From the NCBI RefSeq assembly GCF_030758315.1, contig NZ_CP132336.1, forward strand, positions 434,001-498,000: a stretch of DNA of 64,000 bases. Reading direction: 5' to 3'. Shown in pieces: positions 61,532-64,000 of this stretch; the first letter of the stretch is position 1, and each line of letters begins with the position of its first letter. The position numbers and the translations under genes are program-made. This DNA comes from Pararhizobium sp. IMCC3301 (GTDB lineage Bacteria > Pseudomonadota > Alphaproteobacteria > Rhizobiales > GCA-2746425). The notes below the pieces were generated by a model. That model was not told the origin of the DNA, made no database searches, and worked only from the letters and a program-made list of their open reading frames with translations.

Positions 61532-64000
61532 CTAAAGCTGTGAACCACGGTTCGCGCCTGACCTGAGAAGTAAAGCAATGAGCTCCTTGCTTCCTTCCAC
61601 CTCTGCATAGTCTAATGCAGTGCTACCTTCTGTATCGACCATATTTATTTGAGCACCATGATCAAATAGGAGGCGCGCTATTTCTGTGTGGTCATTGAAA
61701 CTGGCAATCATCAGCGCGGTCACGCCAGTGTCGGTTCTGACCTGATTGGTATCAGCTCCGTTTTCTAGCAGCAATCGTACGGTTGCCGTGTCACCAGTCA
61801 AACTGGCGGCCATCAGCGCGGTCCAGCCAGTGTCGGTTGTCGCCAGATTGATCTCGGCTCCCTCATTCAACAGCAGTTGCACTATTGCCATATGGCCATT
61901 CTCACAGGTCAACATCAGGGCGGTCGCGCCGATGTTGGTTGTCGCCTGATTGATGTCCGCTCCATTTTCCAAAAGCAATTGTACGGTTGCCGTATGACCA
62001 CTCGCACAGGCGGCCAACAGTGCGGTCCAGCCAGTGTCGGTTGTCGCCTGATTGATGTCCGCTCCATTTTCCAAAAGCAATTGTACGGTTGCCGTATGAC
62101 CACTCGCACAGGCGGCCAACAGTGCGGTCCAGCCAGTGTCGGTTGTCGCCTGATTGATCTCAGCTCCATTTTCCAGAAGCAATTGGACGGTTGCCGGATC
62201 ACCATTCAAACTGGCCAACATCAGCGAGGTTGCGCCGATGTTGGTTGTCGCCTGATTGATGTCAGCTCCATTTTCCAGCAGCAACTGAACGGTTGCCCTA
62301 TGGCCATGCTTACTGGCCGCCATCAACGAGTTCTCGCCGGTGTCGGTTGTCACCTGATTAATCTCAGCTCCATTTTCCAGAAGCAATTGGACAGCTGCCG
62401 TATGACCACTCTCACTGGCGGCGAACAGCGCGATCATGCCAGTGTCGGTTGTCGCCTGATTGATCTCAGCTCCCTTTTCCAGAAGCAATTGGACGGTTGC
62501 CGGATCACCATTCAAACTGGCCGCCATCAGCGCAGTTGCGCCGACGTTGGTTGTGGCCTGATTGATCTCAGCTCCCTTTTCCAACAGCAATTGGACGGTT
62601 GCCGTATGACCATTCAAACTGGCGGATATCAGTGCGGTTACGCCTTCACTATCAGCAAAATTAACATCGAATTCTGACCTACCGCTTTCCGTCAGCAATT
62701 TGATGGTGGATATAGCATCCAAATTAGCTACTGTGATTAACCCTTTCTGCAAAACAGCTTGCATTTCAAACCCCAAATACGAGCTCAGGGCATGACTTTG
62801 ATTGTCAGGATTTAACCGAAATTCCTCATCTACCTGTTCCCAGTAGGTAATCAACGCTACTCGCAAATCTCCAGAAATTCTGCTACGCGCACACGGTTGA
62901 AAATATTCAATTTCCAACCGATCACTCACCACATGCTGGAAGTCGTTTTCAGTATTTTGCTCAAATAGATCGGTCATTAAGACAGCAACAGCACCTCGCA
63001 TTGAAGACTCTTTTGGATAAAGAGCCGGCTGTAGTAACTCAAACAGATCGGTTCTGTATTGCTCTCTAGATACGTCTAGCGTCGTGTCTTTTGCGAGATT
63101 GCGCCGCATCCGACGTATAAACTCCAGAAATTCTTCGGCATTCTTTTCAGTTTTTTTTGCGCCTTCTTTCACGCAGAGCAATGCGATGAAGGCATCCATC
63201 AAAACCGACCAGCCAACAACCTTCTTCAGCACCAGTAGAAAAAAAGACTCGCCAATAATATCGGGCTCAAAGGCACCTATATTTTGCGTGTCAGGTTTAG
63301 ATATTAGCGCACACGAATAGGCTAGGATGGCATCAGAGTGTTTGTGTAAATCCCGTTGCACGGCATCAGGCAATTGCGCATAGAGTTTTTTATAGCTTAC
63401 GCCACGTAACGCACTAGCAGCAGCAATCAGACATCCAATCCACTCTCCGTGTTCGTCCGGATTCATGCCTTCCGGAAGGCTTTTCCACGGCAAGCGGTTC
63501 GATGAATCCAGGTAATAATCTATCAAATCGCGTCTGTTGCCAAACGCATCTGACAATTCTCCTTTGGCGATGGCGTACCCCTTGAGTGCTGCGAAAAGCG
63601 GGCACCACGCACCCTCAGTATTTTCCAAATGTTCTATTGCTGCCTTGAGATTAATTTTATCGAGCGATTTATCTTCACCGTCCGCTTGGAATATGTCGGA
63701 GGCACGACAGATAATCGATTGAAGATCAGTCTCAGATTGCTGCTCTTTTTGCAGAAAAAGCGGTCGTTCATTGAAAAAAAGCTTTCGCTTTTTATTGAGG
63801 TCAACGTGACTATCAATGATACCGCCAAATCGTGGATCGCGTCTTAGCTCATTTAGATTGTCCGGGAAGATGTGATCAACCAATAACAGCCTGACGGATT
63901 TTTTCGGGGGTAGAGTATTCGCAGATCCGCCCCAGCGTGCAAAGAGGGACCGAATATCAGCTGTGAACAGATGAATGTAGTCAATCACAATCAGTGTCGA
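61532..64000 (-). CDS. Ankyrin-repeat protein with NTPase-like N-terminal part (partial, runs off the right edge)
   Basis: At least 822 aa. The frame is open to the window end: codons before the GTG at 63988 read S-T-L-I, so the protein continues beyond the edge and that GTG is probably internal. The visible start STLIVIDYI resembles a Walker B strand and VRLLLVDHIFP a following sensor strand, as in STAND-type NTPases; the P-loop would lie outside the window. A helical middle part (about 60-430) is followed by at least 11 ankyrin repeats of 34 residues (consensus GxTALxxAxxxGHTATVQLLL, then ENGAxINQATT). Two repeats are identical in DNA. It is convergent with the relaxase gene. A role in defence or effector recognition is possible but unproven. 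Confidence 0.8.
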   Translation of the reverse strand, partial: STLIVIDYIHLFTADIRSLFARWGGSANTLPPKKSVRLLLVDHIFPDNLNELRRDPRFGGIIDSHVDLNKKRKLFFNERPLFLQKEQQSETDLQSIICRASDIFQADGEDKSLDKINLKAAIEHLENTEGAWCPLFAALKGYAIAKGELSDAFGNRRDLIDYYLDSSNRLPWKSLPEGMNPDEHGEWIGCLIAAASALRGVSYKKLYAQLPDAVQRDLHKHSDAILAYSCALISKPDTQNIGAFEPDIIGESFFLLVLKKVVGWSVLMDAFIALLCVKEGAKKTEKNAEEFLEFIRRMRRNLAKDTTLDVSREQYRTDLFELLQPALYPKESSMRGAVAVLMTDLFEQNTENDFQHVVSDRLEIEYFQPCARSRISGDLRVALITYWEQVDEEFRLNPDNQSHALSSYLGFEMQAVLQKGLITVANLDAISTIKLLTESGRSEFDVNFADSEGVTALISASLNGHTATVQLLLEKGAEINQATTNVGATALMAASLNGDPATVQLLLEKGAEINQATTDTGMIALFAASESGHTAAVQLLLENGAEINQVTTDTGENSLMAASKHGHRATVQLLLENGADINQATTNIGATSLMLASLNGDPATVQLLLENGAEINQATTDTGWTALLAACASGHTATVQLLLENGADINQATTDTGWTALLAACASGHTATVQLLLENGADINQATTNIGATALMLTCENGHMAIVQLLLNEGAEINLATTDTGWTALMAASLTGDTATVRLLLENGADTNQVRTDTGVTALMIASFNDHTEIARLLFDHGAQINMVDTEGSTALDYAEVEGSKELIALLLRSGANRGSQL
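61937..62140 (-). repeat. Perfect 102-bp tandem duplication within the ankyrin array
   Basis: 61937-62038 and 62039-62140 are identical over all 102 bp, one 34-residue ankyrin repeat each. The surrounding repeats are similar but diverged, so this copy arose recently by slippage or unequal recombination. Confidence 0.9.

Noticed and set aside
61877-62677. 266-aa plus-strand open frame with repeats in the ankyrin region
   Set aside because: It is the antisense reading of the ankyrin array; its repetitiveness only mirrors the real gene.
61600-62680. Regularly spaced repeats that could be taken for a CRISPR array
   Set aside because: The period is 102 bp without unique spacers and it translates continuously as 34-residue ankyrin repeats.

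Overview
The window looks like chromosomal DNA of a heterotrophic, probably marine or host-associated alphaproteobacterium of the Hyphomicrobiales/Rhodobacterales type. This is inferred from the density of ABC and TRAP uptake systems, organosulfonate genes, dimethylglycine-dehydrogenase-like paralogs, and an intergenic palindrome of a style common in that class. I saw no rRNA or tRNA gene and no CRISPR array. Almost everything is catabolic accessory gene content organised as transporter + enzymes + regulator modules, each on its own regulator.

Region 1 (1-16.1 kb), C2 sulfonates and amines: an omega-amino acid:pyruvate aminotransferase, an XRE-cupin regulator and a FAD/GcvT oxidoreductase are followed by an IclR regulator and a TRAP transporter (minus strand). 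Divergent from these is a GMC dehydrogenase with xsc and pta (plus strand). The gene content matches the described isethionate pathway: TRAP uptake, oxidation to sulfoacetaldehyde, Xsc to acetyl phosphate and sulfite, Pta to acetyl-CoA. Alanine dehydrogenase with a divergent Lrp regulator would recycle the alanine made by the aminotransferase, so taurine could enter the same route. Region 2 (16.1-20.2 kb): a DapF-like epimerase translationally coupled to a polar amino-acid ABC transporter.

Region 3 (20.2-30 kb, all minus strand): IclR, a carbohydrate ABC transporter, a cytoplasmic sulfatase, an AGE-family sugar epimerase and a second GMC dehydrogenase. It reads as uptake, desulfation, isomerisation and oxidation of a sulfated sugar. 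Region 4 (30-34.9 kb): LysR, an HD-domain protein and a second amino-acid-type ABC transporter.

Region 5 (35-48.5 kb) is the most unusual: two FAD/GcvT oxidoreductases, two choline-kinase-like phosphotransferases, an inositol-monophosphatase-like phosphatase, a glycine-betaine-type ABC transporter whose permease is an internal fusion, and two DeoR regulators with helically phased GTTG/CAAC half-sites in their promoter regions. It looks like a quaternary or N-methylated amine pathway in which a phosphorylated intermediate is made and removed; I know of no described pathway with this set.

Region 6 (48.5-57.7 kb): an IS4-type insertion sequence sitting inside one copy of an intergenic palindrome, a GntR-TRAP-DUF3604 operon, a second pair of the palindromes, then a small protein and Dps. 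Region 7 (57.8-64 kb) is visibly more AT-rich: a MobC-like protein, a relaxase-helicase, and (running off the right edge) an ankyrin-repeat protein with an NTPase-like N-terminal region, containing a perfect 102-bp tandem duplication. It looks like an integrated mobilizable element. A recurrent feature across the window is a stable hairpin between a solute-binding-protein gene and its transporter partners, seen in four of the six transport systems.
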